A stretch of DNA of 64,000 nucleotides from positions 62,001-126,000 of the forward strand of contig NZ_FPBV01000009.1 of NCBI RefSeq assembly GCF_900116805.1, read 5' to 3'. Below, piece by piece: positions 23,848-31,116 of the stretch. The notes beneath the pieces are model-generated. The model was not told the origin of the DNA and did no database searches. It saw only the letters and a program-made list of their open reading frames with translations. Position numbers and translations under genes: made by a program. How positions within the stretch are numbered: position 1 is the stretch's first letter; every line of letters starts with the position of its first letter. The stretch is from Paenalicyclobacillus macrosporangiidus (lineage in GTDB: Bacteria; Bacillota; Bacilli; Alicyclobacillales; Alicyclobacillaceae).

Positions 23848-24435
23848 CTACTTCTGCTCCGTCTGAAACGGATCCGGCTTCGGCGCCTGGAAATCCACCG
23901 AAGGTTCCGCCACGCCCGTTCTGGTGTGGACGCTGCGCGCCATCACGAACAAGAGATCCGAGAGGCGGTTGAGGTACCTGCGGATCCACGGTTGCACCGG
24001 TTCCACTTCGCCCAAGGCCACCACCTCCCGCTCGGCGCGCCGGACGATGGTGCGCGCCAGGTGCAGGGCCGCCGCCGCTGGGTGGCCGCCCGGCAAGAGG
24101 AATCGCTGCAACGGCGGATTGTCCGCGTCCAACCGGTCAATCATCCGCTCCAACAGCCCCACGTCCGCCTCCGTCGTGTGGAACTCGGCCTGCTTGTCCA
24201 GCGGTGTGGCCAGATCCCGCCCGAGATCGAACAGATCCCGCTGCACGCGCGCCAAGAATCGGCGCAGATCATCGAATTGGGCGTCCTCCGGCAACCACGA
24301 CAGCACCAGCCCGATGGCGGAGTTCGCCTCATCGAGGGTGCCGTACGCCCCCACCCGGGCCGACGCCTTGCTGACCCGCCGCCCGTAAATCAGGCTCGTC
24401 TGCCCTTCATCCCCGGATCGGGTGTAGATACGCAT
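23848..24435 (-). CDS. Cob(I)alamin adenosyltransferase, PduO type
   Basis: 195 residues. The ATP-binding N-terminus TRSGDEGQTSLIYGRRVSK, the FLLPGGHPAAAALHLART signature and RRAEREVVAL are diagnostic of PduO-type enzymes. It transfers the adenosyl group of ATP to cob(I)alamin to make adenosylcobalamin, the cofactor of the class II reductase encoded 1.6 kb downstream. ATG 24435 follows GGAGGGA. Divergent from the MBL-hydrolase gene; the NagD-like gene follows after 30 bases. No cobalamin riboswitch was seen upstream. Confidence 0.94.
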   Translation of the reverse strand: MRIYTRSGDEGQTSLIYGRRVSKASARVGAYGTLDEANSAIGLVLSWLPEDAQFDDLRRFLARVQRDLFDLGRDLATPLDKQAEFHTTEADVGLLERMIDRLDADNPPLQRFLLPGGHPAAAALHLARTIVRRAEREVVALGEVEPVQPWIRRYLNRLSDLLFVMARSVHTRTGVAEPSVDFQAPKPDPFQTEQK

Positions 24436-24471
24436 GGTGATCCCTCCGCTTCCATGGGATGGCTGGCAGGA

Positions 24472-24477
24472 TATAAT
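24472..24477 (+). promoter_or_regulatory. Probable -10 element of the MBL-hydrolase gene
   Basis: A perfect TATAAT 24 bases before the ATG at 24502. The -35 region (TTCCAT-like) is poor. Confidence 0.5.
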
Positions 24478-24501
24478 CACGGTGAAAGGTGGGATCCTAT
24501 C

Positions 24502-25398
24502 ATGTGTGCTGCTGCCATCCCGTTGATTCGGATTGCCCCGCACGTCTTCCAATGCCCGGTCCCCACGCCCACGCTGCCGCCGGCGTATTCGACGAACACC
24601 TATCTCGTCGCCAAGGACGGCGAGGGGGTCGTGGTGGACATGGGCACGGACGATCCGGACGCCATTCAGGCGCTCGTGGACACCATCCGCGCCGCCGGTG
24701 TCCGGCGTGTCACCGCCCTCATCGCGACCCACCATCACCGCGATCACACCAGCGGATTGCCCGCGCTGCACCGGCTCTTTCGGGTCCCTGTATACATCCA
24801 TCCCCTCGATCGCGCCCGGCTGACCTGGCCTGAGACGGGTGCGGCCGCCTTGGCGGATGCGCCGCCTGCGTTGTCTTGTGCGGGCATCGCGCTTCACCTC
24901 CGCCACTGTCCGGGACACACCCACGGCCACCTGCACGTGGAGATCCCGGGCGAGGACGTGATCCTGGTCGGCGACCACCTGGCGGGCCAAGGGTCGGTGT
25001 GGATCGGCCCACCCGACGGCCACATGGCCTCGTACTTCGACGCACTCGATGCCATCGCGGCGAGCGGATGCCGCCTCGCCGGACCCGGACACGGCCCGGT
25101 CTTGGAGGACGCGGCAGCCGCCGCCCGGCAATTGAAGGAGAGGCGCCTGGGCCGCGAAGCCGAGATGCTGGACCTCCTGGCCGAGCGCCCCCGTACCCTC
25201 GGCGAGATCGTCGACGCCGTTTACGGGGACACGGTGCCCCCCGGGGCTCGCCTGGCGGCCCGCCGGACCGTGCAGGCGCACCTGCAACGCCTGCTGTCAT
25301 CCGGTCGGGTGACGCGTCAATTTGACGCGGATCGAGGGTTCATCTACCGCCTGCCGCATCCGGTCAGCATCCCGGACCGGGCACCCACAGCGTATTAA
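24502..25398 (+). CDS. Metallo-beta-lactamase fold hydrolase (LACTB2-like)
   Basis: 298 residues. The metal motif THHHRDH (H77, H79, D81, H82) is followed by CPGHTHGH and VGDHLAG, the other ligands, and GPGHGPV. After the MBL domain (about 1-220) a C-terminal winged-helix-like region (about 225-290, LGEIVDAVYGD then VQAHLQRLLSSGRV) matches the LACTB2 type. Probably a cytosolic hydrolase, nucleic-acid or thioester directed. ATG 24502 follows AAGGTGGG. The last 35 bases overlap the convergent NUDIX gene. Confidence 0.88.
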   Translation: MCAAAIPLIRIAPHVFQCPVPTPTLPPAYSTNTYLVAKDGEGVVVDMGTDDPDAIQALVDTIRAAGVRRVTALIATHHHRDHTSGLPALHRLFRVPVYIHPLDRARLTWPETGAAALADAPPALSCAGIALHLRHCPGHTHGHLHVEIPGEDVILVGDHLAGQGSVWIGPPDGHMASYFDALDAIAASGCRLAGPGHGPVLEDAAAAARQLKERRLGREAEMLDLLAERPRTLGEIVDAVYGDTVPPGARLAARRTVQAHLQRLLSSGRVTRQFDADRGFIYRLPHPVSIPDRAPTAY

Positions 25399-26110
25399 AG
25401 GCTTCTTGCGCGCTCCGGCAGGCGGCGATGCCCTGGAGCATCGCCCGCGTGGGCCGGACCGCCTGAGCCTCGCCCCGCTGGAGCGCAACGAGCAGATGGG
25501 CGGCCGGACGCCACCCCACCCAATCGTGTTCCGCCGCGTGTGGTGAGGGCACCAGGCGGTCCGCGGCCATCCCGACGAAAAACCGGGTGTCGAAGCGCAC
25601 CGGCTGGTCCGCCGGCGTGACCCAATGCCCGACATAGCGGAGTCGGCTGAGGTCGATGCGCGCGCGCAGCGCCCGCAACGCGTCCCAAAAGGTGATCCGG
25701 TGCTGCAGGAGCGCTTCGCGCTGCGCGCTCGGCAGTGGCACGCAGCCGCTGCCCTCCGGTGTGACGGCGGCGCACACCCAGCCGGTCTCCTCCGCACACT
25801 CCCGCACCGCGGCGATGGCGTACGCGGTGCGGGGCAACTCCGGCCCCTGCACCTGGCCGAGGCACGCCCCTTCGGGGGGCGTGTCGTCCTCCGCATCGAG
25901 CGCGCCGCCAGGAAAGGCCAAATGCCCCGGCAGGAACCGCATCGCGCGGGCCCTGCGCACGGCGAGCACCTCAATTCCGCACGCCCCGTCCCGCACCAGC
26001 ATCAGCGTGGCCGCCGGTCGCGGAACCGCGCCGCCCGAATGCCGTTTTACCGCGGCCGGCTCCTCCACCGGACGGCCGGGGGTTTCCGGACGTTCTTCCT
26101 CTTGCGCCAA
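25364..26110 (-). CDS. NUDIX hydrolase family protein
   Basis: About 248 residues. The beta-grasp start PAATLMLVRDG and the block HLAFPGGALDAEDD...AAVRECAEETG carry a NUDIX box (G-x5-E-x7-R-E-x2-E-E) with a longer insertion between its first glycine and the RECAEETG helix, as in the NUDT7/19-like or MBL-associated group. The start is uncertain: TTG 26110 is used, with GGAG ten bases before, but GTG 26158 is also in frame. Substrate unknown; relatives act on CoA or nucleotide derivatives. It runs convergent to the MBL gene with a 35-base overlap and divergent from the membrane-protein gene. Confidence 0.78.
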   Translation of the reverse strand: MAQEEERPETPGRPVEEPAAVKRHSGGAVPRPAATLMLVRDGACGIEVLAVRRARAMRFLPGHLAFPGGALDAEDDTPPEGACLGQVQGPELPRTAYAIAAVRECAEETGWVCAAVTPEGSGCVPLPSAQREALLQHRITFWDALRALRARIDLSRLRYVGHWVTPADQPVRFDTRFFVGMAADRLVPSPHAAEHDWVGWRPAAHLLVALQRGEAQAVRPTRAMLQGIAACRSAQEAFNTLWVPGPGC

Positions 26111-26191
26111 TCTTCCCTCGCTCCTCTCCCGTCTCCCCGGAAGGTCCGCCTTCGCCACATCCCGTTTCGCCTTCGGGAACGCCGGATTCTG

Positions 26192-26197
26192 TATAAT
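26192..26197 (+). promoter_or_regulatory. Probable -10 element for the membrane-protein gene
   Basis: Perfect TATAAT 31 bases before the GTG at 26228. No good -35 is seen. Confidence 0.45.
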
Positions 26198-26227
26198 GAG
26201 GCTCGATGAAACGAAGGAGGGAATCGG

Positions 26228-26923
26228 GTGCACACGGACAAAGATTTCCGCGCGGACTGGGCCGGGTATTGGTGTACCCTCGGGCGCCTGTTGCGCGGTA
26301 CACGGGTCCTGCACCAACAGTTGGACATCCCGCTGGAGCAAGGCATCCGCCGCAGCCGCTGGACCGCGCTGTGGGTCGCCGCGTTGGGCGTGGCCGCCGG
26401 GCTCATCGCGTGCCCCGATGCCTGGGCGGCCCTGCGCCAGGCGCTGCGCCTGCCCGCGGAGGGCTGGGCGTTTATGGCCACCAGCGCCGCGTGGGTGGCC
26501 TTGACTGCGCTCATCGCCGTCGCCCTCTACGGTTTCTTGCGTCTGTACACGCTGGTGACCCACGTGATTGCGACCAACGTCTTCAAGACCCGCGGCCAGC
26601 GCCTGCGGCTTCTGAATGTCGAATGCACCGCGCTGACCCTGACCGCCCCTGTGTCCGCCGGTGTGGCGCTGACCCATTGGAGCGTCTGGGGAGGTGCACT
26701 GATATCGTCCGCGTTCGCCCTCTACGCCGCTTGGGTGATGGGACTCGGGTACGCGGCGGTGTTCCACAAGCGACCGCTCTCCGGGCTCGGGCTGTGGCTG
26801 GTGACCAGCGCCGTCTCGGGGTTCGTGCTGCTGATTGGCGCCCTCGCGGTGGCGGTCACGGCCGGGGTTCTGTCCTTGTTCTTCCTCGTCGTCCTGCGCC
26901 TGTTCGTTCACCGCGGCCAGTGA
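26228..26923 (+). CDS. Uncharacterised four-to-five-helix membrane protein
   Basis: 231 residues. A soluble N-terminus of about 45 residues, then hydrophobic helices near 46-65, 80-105, 135-150, 155-180 and 190-225, and a basic end. GTG 26228 follows AAGGAGGG by seven bases. No family is recognised; the general layout is like small Yip1-type proteins but that is not claimed. Its last 16 bases overlap the end of dapF on the other strand. Confidence 0.75.
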   Translation: MHTDKDFRADWAGYWCTLGRLLRGTRVLHQQLDIPLEQGIRRSRWTALWVAALGVAAGLIACPDAWAALRQALRLPAEGWAFMATSAAWVALTALIAVALYGFLRLYTLVTHVIATNVFKTRGQRLRLLNVECTALTLTAPVSAGVALTHWSVWGGALISSAFALYAAWVMGLGYAAVFHKRPLSGLGLWLVTSAVSGFVLLIGALAVAVTAGVLSLFFLVVLRLFVHRGQ

Positions 26924-27747
26924 AACTGGCCGGTCATCACCTCGACCGCCTCACCCGTCATCCACACGCGGCCGTCCTTCACTTCGATCCGCAGGTCGCC
27001 GCCCTGCAGGTGGACCGTGACGGACGGATCCAACACGCCCAACCGGATCCCGGCCGCCACACTCGCGCACGCCCCGCTCCCGCAGGCGTACGTGATCCCC
27101 GATCCCCGCTCCCACACGCGGAAATCCAGTTCGCCCCGCCCGCGCGGCGCCACGAACTCCACGTTGATCCGCTCCGGGAAATGAGGATGCCGTTCAATCT
27201 CCGGCCCCACCTGCGCCAGGGGAATCGCGCCGACCTCAGGCACAAAGCAGACGAAGTGCGGATTGCCCATGGATACCAGCACGCCGTGAAACGTCTCGCC
27301 GGCAGCCGCGACGGATACCGAATCCCCCCGTTCGGGCCCGCGGTACGGCACGGCGTCGGTCCCAAAGCGGGGGATGCCCATGTCCACGGTGACCTGGCGG
27401 ACCTGACCGCCCTCGGGGTGAACCTCGGCGGTGACGATGCCGGCGCGCGTTTCAATGGTGAATCGGCGACGGTCGACGAAGCCCCGGTCAAACGCGAATT
27501 TCGCCACGCAGCGCAGCCCGTTGCCGCAGGTCTCCGCCTCGGAACCGTCGGCGTTGAAGATGCGCATCCGCAGGTCGGCCGCATTCGACGGGCCAATCCA
27601 GATGAGTCCGTCCGACCCGATGCCGCGCCGCACGTCGCTTACCGCCGCCGCGAGACGCGGAAACTCCGATTCATCGAGCGGTTGCTCGAATTCGCTGACG
27701 TAGACGTAATTGTTGCCGAGAGCGTGCATCTTCGTCACGCGTACCAT
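26908..27747 (-). CDS. dapF: Diaminopimelate epimerase
   Basis: 279 residues. Converts LL- to meso-diaminopimelate for lysine and peptidoglycan synthesis in the cytosol. The two active-site cysteines are C74 in ETCGNGLRC and C222 in YACGSGA; the N-terminal KMHALGNNYV is also typical. ATG 27747 follows AGGAGGC by six bases. Single gene, convergent with the membrane-protein gene (16-base overlap). Confidence 0.96.
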   Translation of the reverse strand: MVRVTKMHALGNNYVYVSEFEQPLDESEFPRLAAAVSDVRRGIGSDGLIWIGPSNAADLRMRIFNADGSEAETCGNGLRCVAKFAFDRGFVDRRRFTIETRAGIVTAEVHPEGGQVRQVTVDMGIPRFGTDAVPYRGPERGDSVSVAAAGETFHGVLVSMGNPHFVCFVPEVGAIPLAQVGPEIERHPHFPERINVEFVAPRGRGELDFRVWERGSGITYACGSGACASVAAGIRLGVLDPSVTVHLQGGDLRIEVKDGRVWMTGEAVEVMTGQFHWPR

Positions 27748-27911
27748 GGGCTCGCCTCCTGGCATGAGTCTATCACAAGTTCCCCGCCTCCGCCCGTCAC
27801 CGGCCCGATGCGCCGAACGCACCGTGGTGCGCACACGCACACGGCGTCAGCCACCAGGATGCCGGGTTATCCCCCCTCCGGTTTGTATCAAATTTCCATA
27901 TGGATGAGGGG

Positions 27912-27940
27912 TTGCACGAATGGTGGACCGCTGCTATAAT
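27912..27940 (+). promoter_or_regulatory. tRNA-Leu promoter
   Basis: TTGCAC (27912-27917), 17-base spacer, TATAAT (27935-27940), ending 45 bases before the tRNA. Confidence 0.85.
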
Positions 27941-27985
27941 CAGTCCTGTCTTCGCGAGAGCGCGGACGAGAGAAAACTAAGACAT

Positions 27986-28072
27986 GCGGTCGTGGCGGAA
28001 TTGGCAGACGCGCAAGATTCAGGTTCTTGTGGTGGCAACACCGTGGGGGTTCAAGTCCCTTCGACCGCACCA
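27986..28072 (+). tRNA. tRNA-Leu (anticodon CAG)
   Basis: 87 bases including an encoded CCA. The acceptor stem is GCGGTCG/CGACCGC, the anticodon stem CAAGA/TCTTG encloses the loop TTCAGGT with anticodon CAG (reads CUG), a long class-II variable arm GTGGTGGCAACACC follows, and the T-arm has GGTTCAAGTCC. CUG is a heavily used Leu codon in this GC-rich genome. Own promoter upstream and terminator downstream. Confidence 0.97.
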
Positions 28073-28076
28073 AGCC

Positions 28077-28116
28077 GGCCGGCCGGTACATTTTCGGATG
28101 TACCGGCCGGCCTTTT
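28077..28116 (+). terminator. tRNA-Leu terminator
   Basis: GGCCGGCCGGTACAT (28077-28091) and ATGTACCGGCCGGCC (28098-28112) form a perfect 15-bp stem, followed by TTTTGTATT. Confidence 0.92.
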
Positions 28117-28224
28117 GTATTGCTTGGCTTTCCGGAATCTGGCACACCGTGCACCGGATACCCCCCGCCATCCAGGGAACAATCAGGACGAAGCCAATCC
28201 CAGAGCATGGAGGGGGACACGACA

Positions 28225-28968
28225 TTGAATCGACATACAAGGAAATGCGCGTTGTGGACCGCGACGGCCGGTGCACTCCTCGCGCTGGCCACAGGAGGTT
28301 GCGGGCAGGCGGCCAACCACACGGCCAACGCCGTCAACGCCACCGGGAACGCGGCGGGGCTGGCGGCCCGGGGGACGGCCAATGTCATCCGCGGCGCGGG
28401 CAACGCCGTGACGGATGCCACCCGCCTCGGCCCCGCCGGGGACCGCAATGCCTGGACTCGCCATCCGTTCACGGCCGCCGGTGTGCCGGTGGCGAGCCAG
28501 AGTGTGGAGGTCGACCCGGGTACACGCACGGTCAACATCCGCCTGGCGGGTACGACGCGGACGGATGGCGTCGCGCCGGGCACCCGAGCCGGCGCGGCGG
28601 TCCCGGGAGCCGTCACGCCCGGAGCGGCCGTCGCACCCGGAACTGCGGCAGCGCCTGGTCGCCCGGCCTTGGCCCCGACCGTCACGGTGCCGACGGGCTG
28701 GACCGTGCGCGTGACGGCCCCCGCCGCTAGCGCGTGGAACCATGGGCTGGCGGTCGTCCCGTACCGGGACGGCACCGCGCCGGTGGGCGCGGCGGCCGCC
28801 AGGACCCCCGGCGTGTCGCGCGCGCTCAACTTCCGGGCCAACCACGCTGGCCTGTACGCCCTCGTCGTGACCACACCCGGCCAGGCGGACCGCGTGATCG
28901 ACATCCTCAACGTCTCCAACGGCAACCGGACGCCGGCCGTCCTGACCTATCAAGACGGCTGGCGATAA
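28225..28968 (+). CDS. Sulfocyanin-like lipoprotein without copper ligands
   Basis: 247 residues. N-terminal lipoprotein signal with the modified cysteine at C26 (ATGGC), then an Ala/Asn-rich linker and a cupredoxin-like domain. The domain matches the intact sulfocyanin at 38775: PTGWTVRVTA against PVGWKVNVTF, and YALVVTTPGQ against YAMVCGVPGH. One histidine (H173) is kept, but the positions of the Cu ligands Cys, His and Met hold V215, Q220 and I225. It should therefore not bind type-1 copper. A Pro/Ala/Gly-rich insert (about 112-150) is present. TTG 28225 follows GGAGGGGG. Function unknown. Confidence 0.72.
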   Translation: MNRHTRKCALWTATAGALLALATGGCGQAANHTANAVNATGNAAGLAARGTANVIRGAGNAVTDATRLGPAGDRNAWTRHPFTAAGVPVASQSVEVDPGTRTVNIRLAGTTRTDGVAPGTRAGAAVPGAVTPGAAVAPGTAAAPGRPALAPTVTVPTGWTVRVTAPAASAWNHGLAVVPYRDGTAPVGAAAARTPGVSRALNFRANHAGLYALVVTTPGQADRVIDILNVSNGNRTPAVLTYQDGWR

Positions 28969-28986
28969 CGGGTCAAACCGCTCAAA

Positions 28987-29024
28987 GGGGGTGCGCCGCA
29001 CCGCATGGGTGTGGCCGCACCCCC
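28987..29024. terminator. Terminator between convergent genes
   Basis: GGGGGTGCG (28987-28995) pairs with CGCACCCCC (29016-29024), and the inner CCGCACC/GGTGTGG extends it. GTTTCAC follows on the plus strand. Confidence 0.65.
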
Positions 29025-29040
29025 GTTTCACTTGTCCGAC

Positions 29041-30024
29041 TCACGCGTGTCCCGCCTGATTGCCCGGCGCCGAGGTCCGGTTGCCTGGCGGCCATCCCCC
29101 GCCGCCCGACGGACCGGTGCTGTTGCCCGCGGGCGTGCCGCGGCCGGTACCGTCCCCCAGCACCACGAAACGCAATCCCTGTTTTTTCAGCCCCGCGATG
29201 ATGTCCGGCAGCGCCGCCAACGTCAACGCATTCTCATGCAGGTCGAACACGCCGCCCGACGGGTTCCCCTTGACGACGGCATCGACCACCTGCGCCGGCG
29301 CCTTGGCCTCCCAGTCCCTCGGATCCCGGTTCCACAGGACGAGAGTCAGATGGTCCTTCGCCATCACCTGCTCCGTGTCGTCGTTGTAAGCCCCGTACGG
29401 CGGGCGGAACAGGGTGACCGGCCGGCCGATCACCGCCTCCAATTGGCCCTTTGCGGTCTCAATCTGCGCCGCCTGTTCGGCCGCGGAGAGATCCGTGAGC
29501 AAGGGATGAGACTCCGAATGATTGCCGATGACGTCTCCGTCCCGCTGCGCCCGCAACACCGCCGACCGCCACTGCGATACCCGGTTACCGACAAAGAAGA
29601 AGGTCACCGGCACGTCATACCGCTCCAGCACGTCGAGGATCCGGTGGGTGTACGGCGACGGCCCGTCGTCGATGGTCAGCGCCACCTCGCCCTTGGCGAC
29701 GCTCCACACCTCGGGAACCAGATGTTTGGTCGCATATTGCGGATGCTGCGCCTTCGGGGGCGCGTGCTGCTCCCCGGGCAGAATGGCCTGGTCACCCCCC
29801 GTGGGGACGGCACCGCCGCCCGTCTGCAGTCCCCCATTCGGCTCAGCCGCTGCGCCCCCGCCTGCACCGCCGCCCGGGACCTCGTCCGCGCTGTTCACCG
29901 GCGCGACGGCGGCGGGACGAGCCTGCACCGGGCCGCGGTGGTCCTCTCCGCACGCCACCACCCCCCCGGCCGCCGCCCCCCACAGGAGCGCGCAGGCGCA
30001 CAACCCCCTTCTCCGACCGTCCAT
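29041..30024 (-). CDS. Polysaccharide deacetylase lipoprotein
   Basis: 327 residues. Lipoprotein signal (GGVVAC), a long Gly/Pro/Ala linker, then a NodB-type deacetylase domain (about 110-290): LTIDDGPSPYTHRIL with the catalytic DD, GNHSESHP metal motif, RPPYGAYN, and FDLHENAL. It would remove N-acetyl groups from peptidoglycan or a surface glycan outside the membrane. A Gly-rich disordered tail follows the domain. ATG 30024 with GGAGAG. It lies after the YxcD-like gene on the same strand. Confidence 0.9.
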   Translation of the reverse strand: MDGRRRGLCACALLWGAAAGGVVACGEDHRGPVQARPAAVAPVNSADEVPGGGAGGGAAAEPNGGLQTGGGAVPTGGDQAILPGEQHAPPKAQHPQYATKHLVPEVWSVAKGEVALTIDDGPSPYTHRILDVLERYDVPVTFFFVGNRVSQWRSAVLRAQRDGDVIGNHSESHPLLTDLSAAEQAAQIETAKGQLEAVIGRPVTLFRPPYGAYNDDTEQVMAKDHLTLVLWNRDPRDWEAKAPAQVVDAVVKGNPSGGVFDLHENALTLAALPDIIAGLKKQGLRFVVLGDGTGRGTPAGNSTGPSGGGGWPPGNRTSAPGNQAGHA

Positions 30025-30056
30025 GATGGACTCTCCACTCCCTGCGCCACCCGCGC

Positions 30057-30422
30057 TCAGCGCACCACCGTCGTGGCGGTGATCCCGGATGACTCCGAAT
30101 ACTGAAGATCGACGGAAAGCTGGTGCGGCGCCTGTGCCGACGATTCCGCCACCCACTCGGCGACCGCGTCGATGACGTCCTGCTCCCGCAGATGAACCGG
30201 ATGCACCCGGTCGATCCGCGCGTCGGCCGAAAACGGGTCGTGCGCATCCGGGTCAAACACCAATTCCACCTGTACCTGTTGCGGATGGCACCCGTGCCGC
30301 CGCGCCACGTACACGGCGCAGGCGTCAATCACGCCCTGTTCGTCCAGGACCACGACCTCCGCCGCAGCGTCTCCGTCCGGCTGAGGGGGTTGGCCGCCAT
30401 TCCTGTGTCGTCTCCACCACAT
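30057..30422 (-). CDS. DUF2653 (YxcD-like) small protein
   Basis: 121 residues, no signal or membrane segment. The central DEQGVIDACAVYVARRHG and the segment VELVFDPDAHDPFSADA resemble Bacillus YxcD (DUF2653). Function unknown. ATG 30422 follows GAGGGG by seven bases. It is 32 bases upstream of the deacetylase gene, so the two are probably co-transcribed. Confidence 0.68.
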   Translation of the reverse strand: MWWRRHRNGGQPPQPDGDAAAEVVVLDEQGVIDACAVYVARRHGCHPQQVQVELVFDPDAHDPFSADARIDRVHPVHLREQDVIDAVAEWVAESSAQAPHQLSVDLQYSESSGITATTVVR

Positions 30423-30511
30423 TCGCCATCCCCTCTTTCCGCCCCTATTCTACCACGGCACAGCTGCGTCGGTGTGAAAACATCGCCATAGCTGGACTTT
30501 TTATGCTCCGC

Positions 30512-30528
30512 GCATGAACGATTCATGC
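30512..30528. promoter_or_regulatory. Operator-like palindrome
   Basis: GCATGAA-CGA-TTCATGC, a perfect 7-bp inverted repeat with a 3-base centre, between the divergent YxcD-like and cupredoxin genes. Confidence 0.4.
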
Positions 30529-30605
30529 CTGGCAAATCTTAACCCGTGAGCACGTCATTTCCGGCCCGCGCCAGACGGCGGAGGCCGGACGCAGGAGGGA
30601 TTTCC

Positions 30606-30959
30606 ATGCCTCGTTGGATGGCTGCTGCCGCCGTATGCTTGGTCTGCGTGTTCCCGGCGAACGCCGAGGCCGCCGCGCGCACGGTCGAAATCCAGGCCAC
30701 CGACCAGGGGTTTGTGCCGGCCAACGTGATCGCGATGGTGGACCAACCCATCCACCTGCACGTGGTCAACAAGGGAACGCGGGTGCACCAGTTCTCCATC
30801 CCGTTTTACCGGATCTTCTCGCGCAACCTCGGGCCGGGCGAGGTGACCGACATCGAATTCGCCCCGTGGACCCAGGGGCGGTACGAGATGGCATCCGACC
30901 CGGGCGGAAACATGTCCCCGGAGTTCCGGGGCTGGTTCATCGTCACCGACCAAAAGTGA
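30606..30959 (+). CDS. Exported cupredoxin-fold protein
   Basis: 117 residues: signal peptide (about 1-24) and a single cupredoxin domain. GFVPANVIAMVDQPIHLHVVNKG and HQFSIPFY are the front strands; the end reads DPGGNMSPEFRGWFIV. There is no cysteine in the mature part, so a normal type-1 copper site is missing; it may bind copper otherwise or be structural. ATG 30606 follows AGGAGGG. Stand-alone gene. Confidence 0.78.
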   Translation: MPRWMAAAAVCLVCVFPANAEAAARTVEIQATDQGFVPANVIAMVDQPIHLHVVNKGTRVHQFSIPFYRIFSRNLGPGEVTDIEFAPWTQGRYEMASDPGGNMSPEFRGWFIVTDQK

Positions 30960-31000
30960 CCGTACCCTCGGCCCACTCTTTGCGGCGCGCGCAAACCCGG

Positions 31001-31006
31001 TATAAT
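31001..31006 (+). promoter_or_regulatory. Probable -10 element for the FAD-protein gene
   Basis: Perfect TATAAT, with a TTTGCG 16 bases upstream as a weak -35, 110 bases before the ATG at 31117. Confidence 0.5.
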
Positions 31007-31116
31007 AAGGTTCGTTGGGCGGAACGAACAATACTGTCCATCCGGCCACGAATCATTCGGGTTTGCGCTGATCCACACCCCGCAGCGCACATCCGTGCAA
31101 GGGGGGTTGGTTCCCA

